From: JASGMR01 sp963664675
Lineage (GTDB): Bacteria; Thermotogota; Thermotogae; Petrotogales; Kosmotogaceae
Length of the DNA: 64,000 nucleotides
Assembly (NCBI GenBank): GCA_963664675.2
Contig: CAXXLB010000009.1
Coordinates: 496,001-560,000 of the forward strand
Reading direction: 5' to 3'
Both the position numbers and the translations under genes were made by a program. Below are positions 9,835 to 19,117 of this stretch, one piece after another; position 1 is the first letter of the stretch, and every line of letters begins with the position of its first letter. Under the pieces are notes generated by a model. The model saw nothing but the letters and a program-made list of their open reading frames with translations, did not search any database and was not told where the DNA came from.

Positions 9835-9864
9835 AAAATCACTCCAAAATATATTTAATAATTT

Positions 9865-10712
9865 TTAATAAATCCATTGTGCAACAGAAGCGGCGGTTTT
9901 CTTTATAGCTTCTTTACTGTTGTGTAAAGCGGCCGATACTCCATTCGTAATAAGCTTTACCATAAACAACTGCGCTGCTCTATCCGGTATCTGTCCACTT
10001 TCAAAGGGAGAGATCTTCCCAGGAATATGCAGTACAATATCCGATAATTGTGCTAAAGGTGACCTGTCATGGGAAGTTATAGAGATTATTGTTGCTCCCT
10101 GCTTCTTAGCTATAGTAGATATATCAACAACTTGGAAGGTGCTTCCACTCTGCGATACCGCTATAAACAACATCATTATCCTTCAAATTAGACACCAACA
10201 TCGCATCATAGTGAACATCCCACCTCATATATTACATTCAATCCCAATCTCATCAGTCCATAAAAAAGTTCGCGTGCGCTATTCCCCGATGCACCAGATC
10301 CCAGAAGGATCAACTTATTGGCAGCGATTACTTTTTTTATCGCTTTATCAAGAGAATCGATTGAAACCATATCACTGGTCCTCTGTACGGCGTCCAAGTT
10401 TTTTTGAGTTATTTCGTTTTTTAATTTTAATAAATCATCTTTGGTAAAATTTTTAGAATTGTTATCAGAAAAATTAGATAATTGGGTTGCCAAAGCAATT
10501 TTAAAAGGATGAAACCCTTTGTATCCCAATTTTTGACAAAATCTGACTAACGATCCTTCACTGGTTTCAGTGGCATCAGTCAATTCCGTTATTGACATAA
10601 AAATGATTTCATTCAAATGTTTTTTAATATATTCGGCAATTTTTGAATCCGTTTTGGTAAATTTTTTTTCTTTGGATTTTATCAAATCGAGTAAATTTGA
10701 ATTTCTTACCAT
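9865..10712 (-). pseudogene. RpiR-family transcriptional regulator, two frameshifts
   Basis: The N-terminal part is an RpiR helix-turn-helix domain (residues about 5-80, with ITELTDATETSEGSLVRFC) followed by a SIS sugar-phosphate domain (LLGSGASGNSARELF and later VSQSGSTFQVVD). The frame breaks twice: an extra base in the GGG at about 10219-10221, after which the reading would be EVDVHYDAMLVSNLKDND, and an extra G near 10168, after which FIAVSQSGSTF follows. Removing both bases gives an intact 281-residue protein. ATG 10712 is preferred over GTG 10721 because AAGGTGA lies six bases before it. It is the likely reader of the paired palindromes at 12.45 and 12.63 kb, with a sugar-phosphate effector. 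Confidence 0.85.
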
Positions 10713-10730
10713 TAAAATCACCTTCTGATT

Positions 10731-11706
10731 TCAAACAATTCTTGGTATTGGTCCATTTGATATTAATGCAATTGCGCCCATTAAGCCCATGTCATCAGGA
10801 AAATCACTTTTCTTAAGTTTGAATTCTTCAAATACCACTGGTGTCGAATGTGCCTTTATTGAAATCATCAAATCATTGTATATTTGATCAAACACGTTTG
10901 CAAGACCACCGCCAATCACTACCAATTCAGGATTTAACAGAGTGATCAATGATCCGATCGTTGTTCCCAATCTCCATGACATTTGTTTCACAGTTTCCAG
11001 AGCAACTTCATCCTCATCCTTCAGAGAAAATATATATCTGGCATCGGGATTCTCAATAAATTTTTCCGGATAATTCCCGTATTTTTCCTTCGCAAGCTCT
11101 TTAAAAACTTTTACCAAACCCCAACCCGAAGCATAAGACTCTATACAGCCTATTCCATCCACAATTGCAATCATGTCCATATGGTTCTATGCTGGTGTGA
11201 CCTATCAAACCAGCATATCCGTTTGATCCACCGTATAGTTTACCCTTCGTTAAAAAGGCTCCTCCAATACCCGTTCCCAATGTCAGTATGATTATATCTT
11301 TATAATTTCTTGCAGAACCGAAGACAACTTCTCCCCAGGCCGCACAATATGCATCATTTTCAATTACTGTATTGATATTGAATTTTTCCTCAATGGCCTT
11401 CTTCAACTTGAATCCGGTCCAATCCGGGATCGTATTTGTGGCGTATTTTATTACTCCGTTTATGTGATCCAGCTGGCCAAATGTAGAGATTCCGATTCCT
11501 TCAATAAAATACCCTTTGCTCTTCGATTTTTCTAAAAGATCATCTATAACTGCATAAATATTTTTTAAAACTTTTTCAGCACCCTTTTCAGCTTCGGTGG
11601 GAATCTTCTTCTTAAATATGATGCTGCCATAAAAATCTGATATCGCTCCATTTATTTTTGTGCCACCGATATCAAGTGCGATAATATACTTTCTGATTTC
11701 GTCCAT
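10731..11706 (-). pseudogene. nanK: ROK-family sugar kinase (ManNAc/GlcNAc kinase-like), single frameshift
   Basis: The ROK protein begins ALDIGGTKI (phosphate-binding loop), has ENDAYCAAWGE with the catalytic Asp, TLGTGIGG, and GHTSIEPYGHDCNCG, the zinc-binding CxCG signature. There the frame is lost: an extra T near 11157 turns CGGIGCIESYASG into CGWNRLYR. The rest (GWGLVKVFKEL to ISNGPIPRIV) is in another frame. Removing that base gives 324 residues, the usual ROK length. Position between NanE and a SIS protein suggests phosphorylation of N-acetylmannosamine; glucokinase or GlcNAc kinase cannot be excluded. Confidence 0.85.
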
Positions 11707-11711
11707 TAACC

Positions 11712-12422
11712 TTATATTGCTCCTATTCTTGATCTATACTTTTGCCACAATTCCAAATTTCTTTCATCTTTTCCATCGAGATTCTGGCTCACTATTATAG
11801 GCGGTTCATATCCTTTGTCGATACAATATTGAATCGCATCGAGCATAATCATATTTATTATTAATGCACCTATAACTGTTGAGGTAGGACCGGATTTTTC
11901 TTTCATTCCCGGAATTTCAATCGCAGCATCACCGAGTTCTCCGTGATTATCGATAACCACATCAGCCACTTCATATAATTTTTTACCCGATGAATGCCTT
12001 GACTCCGTTCCTTTAGAATGATTAAGATTCGTTATTGCGATGACTTGCAATCCTTTTTCCTTACAGTATTCCGCAATTTCGATGGGCGACGGATTTCTTC
12101 CGGAATTAGAAAAAATAATAATTACTTCTCCCTTTTTAACATCATATTTTTTCATCAAACTGATTCCCCAGGTTTCAAGTCTTTCAGCCATTCCATCTGA
12201 TGGATCAAAGATCCTGTTAATACACGCCAGACTTCCCGCTCTTTGAAATACTTCTTTGGCGAGCATGTCGGAATGTCCTGAACCGAAAATATGGACAACA
12301 TTTCCTTCAGATACAACTCTACCTATTATTTTCCCCGCTTCACGAATTTTTGATTCTTCCTCTTCCTTTACAAGCTTCATAATATTCAATATTTTGTCGT
12401 AATATTCGTCTCTTAAAAACAT
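11712..12422 (-). CDS. SIS-domain sugar-phosphate protein (UPF0309-like)
   Basis: A 236-residue protein with one sugar isomerase (SIS) domain: HIFGSGHSDMLAKEVFQRAG and IIFSNSGRNPSPIEIAEYC are the two phosphosugar-binding loops, and HSSGKKLYEVAD and GPTSTVIGAL follow. It resembles the uncharacterised UPF0309 group found beside amino-sugar genes. The exact reaction is not known to me; binding or isomerising a phosphorylated amino sugar is likely. I chose ATG 12422 (MFLRDEYY) over the upstream start because GGAGG lies five bases before it. It is the first gene of the minus-strand operon and faces the operator region. Confidence 0.8.
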   Translation of the reverse strand: MFLRDEYYDKILNIMKLVKEEEESKIREAGKIIGRVVSEGNVVHIFGSGHSDMLAKEVFQRAGSLACINRIFDPSDGMAERLETWGISLMKKYDVKKGEVIIIFSNSGRNPSPIEIAEYCKEKGLQVIAITNLNHSKGTESRHSSGKKLYEVADVVIDNHGELGDAAIEIPGMKEKSGPTSTVIGALIINMIMLDAIQYCIDKGYEPPIIVSQNLDGKDERNLELWQKYRSRIGAI

Positions 12423-12450
12423 ATATCCTCCTTCAACTCCCAAGTTGTTA

Positions 12451-12485
12451 TGGAAAATAATACCACATTTTGGAAAATTACTCCA
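12451..12485. promoter_or_regulatory. Paired 15-bp operator-like sites 1 and 2
   Basis: Two near-palindromes, TGGAAAATAATACCA (12451-12465) and TGGAAAATTACTCCA (12471-12485), start exactly 20 bp apart and lie just upstream of the minus-strand SIS gene. A GATAAT-like -10 for that gene sits at 12492-12497, which would place its start of transcription at site 2. The sites match a second pair across the divergent region. The RpiR regulator encoded in the operon is the natural candidate to bind them (inference). Confidence 0.6.
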
Positions 12486-12571
12486 ATCCCGATTATCTAG
12501 CTAAAATGATATTTAAATAAATTTAGAGGCATTTAAAGCTTATTTTCTCACTTTTTCTCTTGTTATTAAAT

Positions 12572-12600
12572 TTGATAAACAATTATAAAAATGATATTAT
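12572..12600 (+). promoter_or_regulatory. Sigma-70-type promoter of the agaS-nagA operon
   Basis: TTGATA (12572-12577), a 17-bp spacer and TATTAT (12595-12600) form a good promoter. Transcription would start about 12607, leaving a leader that contains operator sites 3 and 4 before the TTG start at 12686. Confidence 0.6.
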
Positions 12601-12622
12601 TTCATCGAATGGTAAATTTTTA

Positions 12623-12657
12623 TGGAGATTTTCTCCTATTTTTGGAAACATTCTCCA
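12623..12657. promoter_or_regulatory. Paired 15-bp operator-like sites 3 and 4
   Basis: TGGAGATTTTCTCCT (12623-12637) and TGGAAACATTCTCCA (12643-12657) again start exactly 20 bp apart. They follow the predicted transcription start, so a bound repressor would act as a roadblock. Shared consensus with sites 1 and 2 is roughly TGGARA-N5-TCCA. Confidence 0.62.
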
Positions 12658-12685
12658 TAAAGATTTTTATATAAGGAGTGATTTT

Positions 12686-13615
12686 TTGAGTATTACAAAA
12701 GAAGAAATTTTTAGAATTCCTGAATTATTGAATGAAACGAAAAACTATAAAATCAACTATGACTTTGAAAAGAGGTATGTATTTATTGGTTGTGGTTCAT
12801 CTTACAATTTGGGACTAATAACCTCATGTTTTCTCTTAGGAAAAGGAATACAGAGTATGGTATTATCGGCCGGCAGTGTTATATCAACCGATATTTCCAA
12901 CATTCTCAATAAATCAAACGATATACTCATTTTTATTTCAAGAACGGGGGAATCTTCTGAAACTGTTCTGGCGGAAAAACTTTTAAAAAAATCGGGTTTT
13001 TGCTGTCTTGGAATAACATGCCAAAAAGATAGTTCGATAATTAAAAACAGTGACGAAAGTTTCCTTTTCGACTACGCATACGAAGAAAGTGTAGTAATGA
13101 CCGGTTCTTTTGTAGTAATTTTAAATTTCCTTCTTGGACAATTTCAAAATTTCAATCTTCATGAAGAATCGGAACGTGTAATAAAAGAATCGGACGAAAT
13201 CACCGATGAAATCGATCTGGAAAAATACGATCATTTTGTTTTTCTCGGATTCAATGAATTATTTGGACTGGCCAAAGAAGGTTCATTGAAGCTTCAAGAA
13301 ATGGCTCTAGAGTCCGTGGAATATTACGAACCGCTGGAATACAGACACGGTCCCAAATCAACTTTAGACGACTCGACAATTGTTCTGTTTCAATCTAAAG
13401 GAACAAAATATGAGCTCGATCTAATAGAAGAACTGAAGGGCCACAACGCCAGAGTAATTGTCGTAGGCCCCCACGGAGACATAGATATAAATAACGAAGA
13501 TAAAGAGATACCTTTGAGAACCATACCTTTCCTTCTGCTTGGATATAAAAAATCGATTTCAAAGGGATTGAATCCCGATTCTCCAAAAAATCTTTCAAAG
13601 ACGGTGATAATATGA
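12686..13615 (+). CDS. SIS-type glucosamine-6-phosphate deaminase/isomerase (NagB-II/AgaS-like)
   Basis: A double-SIS protein of about 309 residues resembling the isomerase half of GlmS without the amidotransferase part. Motifs: FIGCGSSYNLG and ISRTGESSETV in SIS 1, LKLQEMALESVEYYEPLEYRHGPKS in and after SIS 2, the last being the GlmS-family active-site signature. It should convert glucosamine-6-phosphate to fructose-6-phosphate plus ammonia, the step after NagA. The long frame starts at 12560, but the real start is most likely TTG 12686: AAGGAG lies seven bases upstream, homologs begin at SITKEEI, and the upstream part is the promoter/operator leader. Its stop overlaps nagA by four bases. 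Confidence 0.87.
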   Translation: MSITKEEIFRIPELLNETKNYKINYDFEKRYVFIGCGSSYNLGLITSCFLLGKGIQSMVLSAGSVISTDISNILNKSNDILIFISRTGESSETVLAEKLLKKSGFCCLGITCQKDSSIIKNSDESFLFDYAYEESVVMTGSFVVILNFLLGQFQNFNLHEESERVIKESDEITDEIDLEKYDHFVFLGFNELFGLAKEGSLKLQEMALESVEYYEPLEYRHGPKSTLDDSTIVLFQSKGTKYELDLIEELKGHNARVIVVGPHGDIDINNEDKEIPLRTIPFLLLGYKKSISKGLNPDSPKNLSKTVII

Positions 13616-14706
13616 TTTTTAAGGAAGTATTATTTGTTGACCCCCTTGAAGGGGCTTTTACCGGTAGTGTAGAAATATCCGGAGACAAAATTGTAAAAAT
13701 AATAAAAAGAGAATGTACACCAAAATATATTTTAATGCCAGGGTTTGTCGATCTTCATACTCATGCACAAAAAAATATCGATACCATGTATGCAGATTAT
13801 AATCAATACGTCCAGTGGGCGAAAAATAATTTTGAACAGGGGGTAACTACTTTTCTCCCTACAACCGTTTCCGCGTCAATGGAAAAATTGGAAGAAATAA
13901 TAGATAGAATGCAAAAGATGCCATTATCCATTGCGGGGCTACATCTTGAAGGACCATTTATAAATCCGGTTAAGAAGGGAGCGCAAAATGGAGAATTCAT
14001 TTTCCCTTCAGAAGGAAAAGATTTGAAAAAAATTCTCAGAAAACCTGTCAGACTCATAACTGCCGCTCCTGAAATTGCTGGATTCAAAAACCTTTACAAC
14101 GAGTGTACAAAAAACAACATAAAAGTTTCTATAGGTCACACTGCCGCAGGTTTTGATGAAATGCTGGATGCTTTTGATCTTGGAGTGAAAAAAATAACTC
14201 ACTTTCCGAATGCACTTACTCCCCTGCACCACAGAGAAATCGGCGGAACGGGTTCAGGTTTGTATTTTGATTTTTCAATAGAGATGATAGTCGATGGTAT
14301 TCATACTTCACCCGAGTTTGTCAATTTAATTTACAGAATAAAAGGAGCAGATAGAATTTTCCTGATCACGGATTCTATGGCTGCTGCCGGAATGCCAAAT
14401 GGAAAATATGAACTTGGAGGACTGGACGTTTATGTAAAAGACGGAAAAGCGGTACTGGAAAGCGGCGCTCTGGCTGGAAGCACATTGTTGTTTAAAAATG
14501 CTGTGAAAAATTTTGCTCAATTCACCAACTGTACATATCAGGAATTAGCCAAAGTATCATCATATAATTCTTTAAAGCAAATGAATATGACCGATAAAGT
14601 AGGATTAATACGTGAAGGTTATCGTGCAAATCTCGTTTTATTGGATATGGAATTGAATCTTAAACAGACTATTTTTGAAGGTGAAGAGGTTTATTCCAAC
14701 ATTTAA
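13612..14706 (+). CDS. nagA: N-acetylglucosamine-6-phosphate deacetylase
   Basis: A 364-residue amidohydrolase-superfamily enzyme removing acetate from GlcNAc-6-phosphate. Visible are the metal-binding DLHTHA, the Glu ligand in GLHLEGPF, His ligands in SIGHTAAG and THFPNAL, and the catalytic Asp in FLITDSMAAAG, plus the C-terminal GLIREGYRANLVLLD. Length is normal. It overlaps the deaminase gene by ATGA and ends the operon. With NanE in the opposite arm it channels both ManNAc and GlcNAc into glycolysis. Confidence 0.95.
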   Translation: MIFKEVLFVDPLEGAFTGSVEISGDKIVKIIKRECTPKYILMPGFVDLHTHAQKNIDTMYADYNQYVQWAKNNFEQGVTTFLPTTVSASMEKLEEIIDRMQKMPLSIAGLHLEGPFINPVKKGAQNGEFIFPSEGKDLKKILRKPVRLITAAPEIAGFKNLYNECTKNNIKVSIGHTAAGFDEMLDAFDLGVKKITHFPNALTPLHHREIGGTGSGLYFDFSIEMIVDGIHTSPEFVNLIYRIKGADRIFLITDSMAAAGMPNGKYELGGLDVYVKDGKAVLESGALAGSTLLFKNAVKNFAQFTNCTYQELAKVSSYNSLKQMNMTDKVGLIREGYRANLVLLDMELNLKQTIFEGEEVYSNI

Positions 14707-14758
14707 TTTTTTTATACAGAAACAGTTTAAATATACTCAAAATTTTATCATTTTTTTC

Positions 14759-14780
14759 GGCCCCAGCAGGGGCCTTTTTA
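14759..14780 (+). terminator. Terminator of agaS-nagA operon
   Basis: GGCCCC-AGCA-GGGGCC followed by T5: a compact GC-rich hairpin and U-tract 53 bases after the nagA stop. Confidence 0.92.
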
Positions 14781-14830
14781 TATACCGAAAAAAGATAAAT
14801 TACAATTAAAAAAATGCAGGGCTGACGATA

Positions 14831-15439
14831 CTAATATCTGGGATATTTGATTATATCGGACTTGAGATAATCCCATGCGGGGTTGTTATCAAAAGTGAAG
14901 AAAACATTCTCGACACCCACTTTCAAACTCTCCAGTTTATTTTCTTCATCCACAAAAATATCACTCCTGTAAATGTATAATTTCACTTCTTCATCTTTTT
15001 CCAGAGTCATTTTACCAGTTACCTTATTAAACAATGCATAATCATTATATTCATAAATTTCAGCAGAAACTCCATTAATACGAATATCATTCAAATCTAT
15101 TTCAATATCATCACATTTGTTTTTTATATTCACAGAAAAAACGGGAAATACTCCGCCTTCTTCAGAGAACCTCTCTTCAAACAAATTTCTGGAAAAATCA
15201 TTTTGTTCAGAAGAGCCTTCGGTATTCAACATCCACGAAAAAAACTCCTCATCCACCGGATGACAGACTATTATGAATTTTTCACTGTTTGAATAAATGT
15301 ATTTCTCATTTTCACTGATATCAAAGCTGTAAATCGTCTTGAATAAAGATTGAGGATACAGGGAAAATCCGGTTACAAATATAAATATAAAAACGATTGA
15401 AAAAATAGTTTTCTTTTTTTTGTAATTAATATTTTTCAA
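14831..15439 (-). CDS. Secreted or membrane-anchored protein of unknown function
   Basis: A 202-residue protein with a basic N-terminus (KNINYKKKK) and a hydrophobic helix at about residues 11-28, so exported or anchored. The mature part is acidic and looks beta-rich, with phrases such as IEIDLNDIRINGVSAEIYEY and EEVKLYIYRSDIFVDEEN. No cysteine pair, lipobox or known catalytic motif is visible apart from scattered single Cys. I do not recognise the family. It stands alone between two plus-strand operons and points toward nagA. Confidence 0.65.
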   Translation of the reverse strand: MKNINYKKKKTIFSIVFIFIFVTGFSLYPQSLFKTIYSFDISENEKYIYSNSEKFIIVCHPVDEEFFSWMLNTEGSSEQNDFSRNLFEERFSEEGGVFPVFSVNIKNKCDDIEIDLNDIRINGVSAEIYEYNDYALFNKVTGKMTLEKDEEVKLYIYRSDIFVDEENKLESLKVGVENVFFTFDNNPAWDYLKSDIIKYPRY

Positions 15440-15527
15440 TTATACGATTCCTTTTCAAAATATATTTACCTTTTCAAGGTATTTTGTTAGATTTTTGAGG
15501 CTAGTGTAAAAGTATTGTAAAACACAT

Positions 15528-15568
15528 AAAAAACACTGGATTTAAATCAAAAACACTGTTATTATACT
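15528..15568 (+). promoter_or_regulatory. Direct repeats and possible promoter upstream of the peptide importer
   Basis: The decamer AAAAACACTG occurs twice, its copies 20 bp apart (ending 15538 and 15558). TTTAAA (15541-15546) with TATACT (15563-15568), spacer 16, is a weak promoter candidate interleaved with them. One helical-turn-multiple spacing suggests a regulator site, but this is tentative. Confidence 0.3.
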
Positions 15569-15648
15569 TAAAAGTAATTTTTTTTTCAATCTTTGTATTT
15601 ATAAATTTTATTTTTATCTTATCTTACAATATAATGGAGGGAGTCAAA

Positions 15649-17178
15649 ATGAAAAAGGTATTTTTACTGATTTTGGTATCATTATGTCTGTTTTCGGCTA
15701 TTTCTTTAGCACAAACGTTCGTAATCGCTTACAATGGCGATCCAATATCATTCAACCCATGCTGGAAAACCGATGATTACGGTGCAACAATTCACAGAAG
15801 CATTTTTAATCAACTCGTTGCTCAGGATGTCAATTATGATCTTATCCCCCAGTTAGCAACAAGCTGGGAAGTTTCCGAGGATGGAAAAGAGTATACTTTC
15901 AACCTGAGAGAGGGCGTAAAGTGGCACGACGGCGAACCATTCACTTCGAAGGATGTTAAATATACCATAGATGCTATCATCGAAAATAAGGGTTCCGCCT
16001 ACAATAACGTTTCAATGATTTCAGAAGTAGTTTGTCCTGATGATTTGACCGTTGTAGTAAAATTAAACGATCCTTATGCTCCTTTTGTACCGTTCTTAGC
16101 ATGGTATGGCACTCAAATTATGCCGGCTCATATTTATGAAGGTACAGATTGGGCTACAAATCCAGCAAACCAGAATCCCATAGGTACAGGTCCATTCAAG
16201 TTCGTTGAGTGGGTAAAGGGTGACCACGTTACTCTTGAGAAGAATGAGGATTACTGGGGTGAAGGTCCATTTGTCGACAAAATAGTTTACAAAATAATCC
16301 CGGATCCAAATACAGCGATGCAATCATTCCTGAATGGTGAAGCTGATATTGATCTCAACAGACCAGGATTCAATTCGCTTGGTATTCTCTCTGCAAATCC
16401 TGAAGTAGAGGTAAAAGTTATTCCTTCACCGAGCAGGTATTATGTATCTTTCAACTTAACGGACGAATCAAGAGTCGTTACTAACCAGAAGGTCAGAGAA
16501 GCTGTTGCTTATGCTATTGATAAGCAGGCAATTGTAGATAAAGTTCTGGGTGGTTATGGTGGAATTGGAGAATACTTCTACACACCTGCTATTCCCTGGG
16601 CCGTTGATACAGATATAACAGCACCAGTTTATGATCCTGAAAAGGCAAATGCGTTACTTGATGAAGCTGGTTTTGCCAAAGGAGAAGATGGCTGGAGATT
16701 TGAAGTCGATCTTCTTTATTTCCAGGGTGCCGACTGGACAGATATGGCTGCGGTTATAAAAGAAAACCTTGAAACTGTTGGAATTAAAGTCAATCTTGGA
16801 GAATATGAAATCGCTACATGGATAGAAAAGGTTATGAACGCTCATAATTATGATATCGCTATGCTAAATGGATTTCAGGGACCTGATCCTGACAATTTAA
16901 CACTCAGAGCAGGTACAGGTGGAAGTTTAAATATAATGGGTTATTCGAATGAGGTTGTAGATGAGAATCTCAGTGAGGCATCTAAGAGTGCGGACATTGA
17001 AGTAAGAAAACCATATTATTATGCCGCTCAAGCTCAGCTGGCTGAAGATCTTCCTTTCATTCCATTGGCAGAAGTTTCTTATATTCACGTATACAAAACT
17101 TATGTTGAAGGAATGCCTGTAAATGAACCTGGAAAAATCAGCAGTAATGATTATTCTCTTATAAAACTCAATTTCTAA
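15649..17178 (+). CDS. Dipeptide/oligopeptide-binding protein (DppA/OppA family)
   Basis: A 509-residue family 5 extracellular solute-binding protein. After a signal peptide (VFLLILVSLCLFSAISLAQ) come the family signatures YDLIPQLATSWEVSEDGKEYTFNLREGVKWHDGEPF (seen in parts) and IGTGPFKFVEWVKGDHV, and PLAEVSYIHVYKT near the end. It presents peptides to the DppBCDF importer that follows. ATG 15649 is chosen because GGAGGGAG precedes it; an ATG at 15634 lies before that SD. Cleavage is likely after SLA; no lipobox is present. Confidence 0.92.
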   Translation: MKKVFLLILVSLCLFSAISLAQTFVIAYNGDPISFNPCWKTDDYGATIHRSIFNQLVAQDVNYDLIPQLATSWEVSEDGKEYTFNLREGVKWHDGEPFTSKDVKYTIDAIIENKGSAYNNVSMISEVVCPDDLTVVVKLNDPYAPFVPFLAWYGTQIMPAHIYEGTDWATNPANQNPIGTGPFKFVEWVKGDHVTLEKNEDYWGEGPFVDKIVYKIIPDPNTAMQSFLNGEADIDLNRPGFNSLGILSANPEVEVKVIPSPSRYYVSFNLTDESRVVTNQKVREAVAYAIDKQAIVDKVLGGYGGIGEYFYTPAIPWAVDTDITAPVYDPEKANALLDEAGFAKGEDGWRFEVDLLYFQGADWTDMAAVIKENLETVGIKVNLGEYEIATWIEKVMNAHNYDIAMLNGFQGPDPDNLTLRAGTGGSLNIMGYSNEVVDENLSEASKSADIEVRKPYYYAAQAQLAEDLPFIPLAEVSYIHVYKTYVEGMPVNEPGKISSNDYSLIKLNF

Positions 17179-17193
17179 AAAAATAAATATACT

Positions 17194-17227
17194 GGCGGTA
17201 CGAATGTGCCGCCTCTCTTTTTTTGTT
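17194..17227 (+). terminator. Attenuating hairpin between binding protein and DppB
   Basis: GGCGGTAC pairs with GTGCCGCC (one G-U pair) around GAAT and is followed by TCTC and T7. It lies between the binding-protein stop and the dppB SD, so it likely ends most transcripts there while letting some pass into the transporter genes. Confidence 0.75.
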
Positions 17228-17249
17228 CTTTCTCTTGGAGGTGAAAGGC

Positions 17250-18221
17250 TTGTCTTCCTTAGGTAGATTTATTATTAGGAGAACACTGAGTATTATTCCC
17301 ATGGTTCTTCTTATCGTTGCAATAAATTTTTTCATAATACATTTGGCACCGGGGAATCCTGCTCAGTTAATTTCAGGGCTTGAGCAACCTTCGCCGGAGG
17401 TTATTGAAGCCCTCGAAGAACAATATGGTCTAAATCAGCCACTTATTGTTCAATTGGGTTTGTACTACAGAAATATATTCCAGGGAAACCTTGGATATTC
17501 ATTTATTTATGGCACAAGTGTAAACGGTCTGATTTTCGAAAGAGTTGGTGCGACTATTCTGTTGACCGTGACTGCCGCGATAATCGCTTTTATAATTGGA
17601 ACACTTATAGCGGTAGCGGTCGGAAGAAGGAAAACAAAAATTCTTGATTCAATTTTTTCCGTATTCGCATACATATTTTATGCTATGCCATCCTTCTGGT
17701 TAGCTCTGGTTTTAATACTGACCTTTTCATCAACTTTCAAATTATTTCCCACTTCCGGTATGTTCAACGTAAGAGAAAGTTATGAAGGATTTGCGAAAAT
17801 CGGAGATATTCTATACCATCTTGTATTACCATGTGCAACACTTGCACTTATCCAGATTCCGATTTTCTTTAGAGTTACCCGGTCATCCATAGACCAAGTT
17901 AATCAGGATGAATACATTACAACTTTTACAGCTATCGGAATAAGCAGGAAAAAAATATTCAAAAAATATGTTTTAAAAAATGCTATTTTACCTACGATAA
18001 CTATTTTTGGATTAACTTTGGGTTATGCCATTGCGGGAGCTGCTCTTGTAGAAATAGTATTCGCTTGGCCAGGAATGGGTAGATTAATGTTAGATGCCGT
18101 CTTCAGAAGGGATTATAACTTACTTCTTGGTATTTATTTTGTAATGGCCGTATGTATATGTCTGGCAATATTGATAACCGATATTGTTTATGCATTGGTT
18201 GATCCAAGAATAAGATATTAG
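17250..18221 (+). CDS. dppB: Peptide ABC permease, DppB type
   Basis: A 323-residue permease with an N-terminal membrane helix followed by the LAPGNPAQ motif of DppB/OppB, about six membrane segments, and the loop DEYITTFTAIGISRKKIFKKYVLKNA that contacts the ATPase. The C-terminus (YALVDPRIRY) is typical of the family. TTG 17250 is preferred: GGAGGTGAAAGG lies just before it, whereas the GTG at 17241 is inside the SD. Confidence 0.92.
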   Translation: MSSLGRFIIRRTLSIIPMVLLIVAINFFIIHLAPGNPAQLISGLEQPSPEVIEALEEQYGLNQPLIVQLGLYYRNIFQGNLGYSFIYGTSVNGLIFERVGATILLTVTAAIIAFIIGTLIAVAVGRRKTKILDSIFSVFAYIFYAMPSFWLALVLILTFSSTFKLFPTSGMFNVRESYEGFAKIGDILYHLVLPCATLALIQIPIFFRVTRSSIDQVNQDEYITTFTAIGISRKKIFKKYVLKNAILPTITIFGLTLGYAIAGAALVEIVFAWPGMGRLMLDAVFRRDYNLLLGIYFVMAVCICLAILITDIVYALVDPRIRY

Positions 18222-18240
18222 GATTAGAAGGGAATAAATT

Positions 18241-19116
18241 ATGACTGTGGAAAATAAGATAAATTTGTCAAGACACGAAAATAAATTGGCAAAATCAGTT
18301 AAAATGTATTTTAGAGATATAAAAGGGGTCATCGGTTTATGTATACTGTTTGTTTTTGTTGTGATGGCAATTTTTGCTCCGATGATTTCTCCATACTCCC
18401 CGGATACAATGACCGATGATGTTCTTCAATCTCCCTCATTAAATCATCTCTTTGGAACTGATCACTTAGGAAGGGATCTTTTTTCAAGAGTAATTTTTGG
18501 TACAAGAATATCCCTATCGGTTGGTTTTGTTGCGGCGGGATTATCGGCAATAATAGGAATTTTTATAGGGTCCTTTTCCGGGTATTATGGTGGCATAACG
18601 GATGATATAGTGAGTAAAGTCATTGACACATTTTTGATGATACCTGCTTTTTTTCTGATTTTGATAATTGTATCAATTTTTGGAAGTAATATCATGTATA
18701 TTATGCTGGTTATTGGTCTCACAACGTGGCCAAGAAATGCCAGACTGATGCGTGCTCAGGCTCTTTCAATCAAAGAAAAAACATTCATAACTGTCGCCAG
18801 ATCCACCGGTGAATCTAATACAAGAATTCTATTTGGACACGTGATACCAAACGGTGTTTTTCCCATAATTGCGAACTCGGCCCTTCAAATGGGTGGAGCA
18901 ATTCTTACGGAGGCCTCTTTGAGTTTTATTGGGTTGGGAGATCCAAATTTAACAAGTTGGGGTAAATTGATATATCAAGGTAGACCGTACATGACATATG
19001 CCCCCTGGACTATCGTCATTCCAGGAATATTCGTTGTCCTGGCTGTCCTTGCATTTTCTTTCATTGGTGATGGATTACAATTTACATTCAATCCTAAAAA
19101 CAAGGGGGAAAAATAA
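18241..19116 (+). CDS. dppC: Peptide ABC permease, DppC type
   Basis: A 291-residue permease: N-terminal helix, then FAPMISPYSPD and HLFGTDHLGRDLFSRVIFGTR in parts, the standard DppC/OppC signature, then five further helices and the EAA-type loop EKTFITVARSTGESNTRILFGHVIPN. It is the second channel subunit, 19 bp after dppB and one base before the first ATPase. Confidence 0.93.
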   Translation: MTVENKINLSRHENKLAKSVKMYFRDIKGVIGLCILFVFVVMAIFAPMISPYSPDTMTDDVLQSPSLNHLFGTDHLGRDLFSRVIFGTRISLSVGFVAAGLSAIIGIFIGSFSGYYGGITDDIVSKVIDTFLMIPAFFLILIIVSIFGSNIMYIMLVIGLTTWPRNARLMRAQALSIKEKTFITVARSTGESNTRILFGHVIPNGVFPIIANSALQMGGAILTEASLSFIGLGDPNLTSWGKLIYQGRPYMTYAPWTIVIPGIFVVLAVLAFSFIGDGLQFTFNPKNKGEK

Positions 19117-19117
19117 T

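Noticed and set aside
10731..11180. The second half of the ROK gene as its own protein
   Set aside because: It begins inside the kinase sequence and aligns as the direct continuation after removal of one base.
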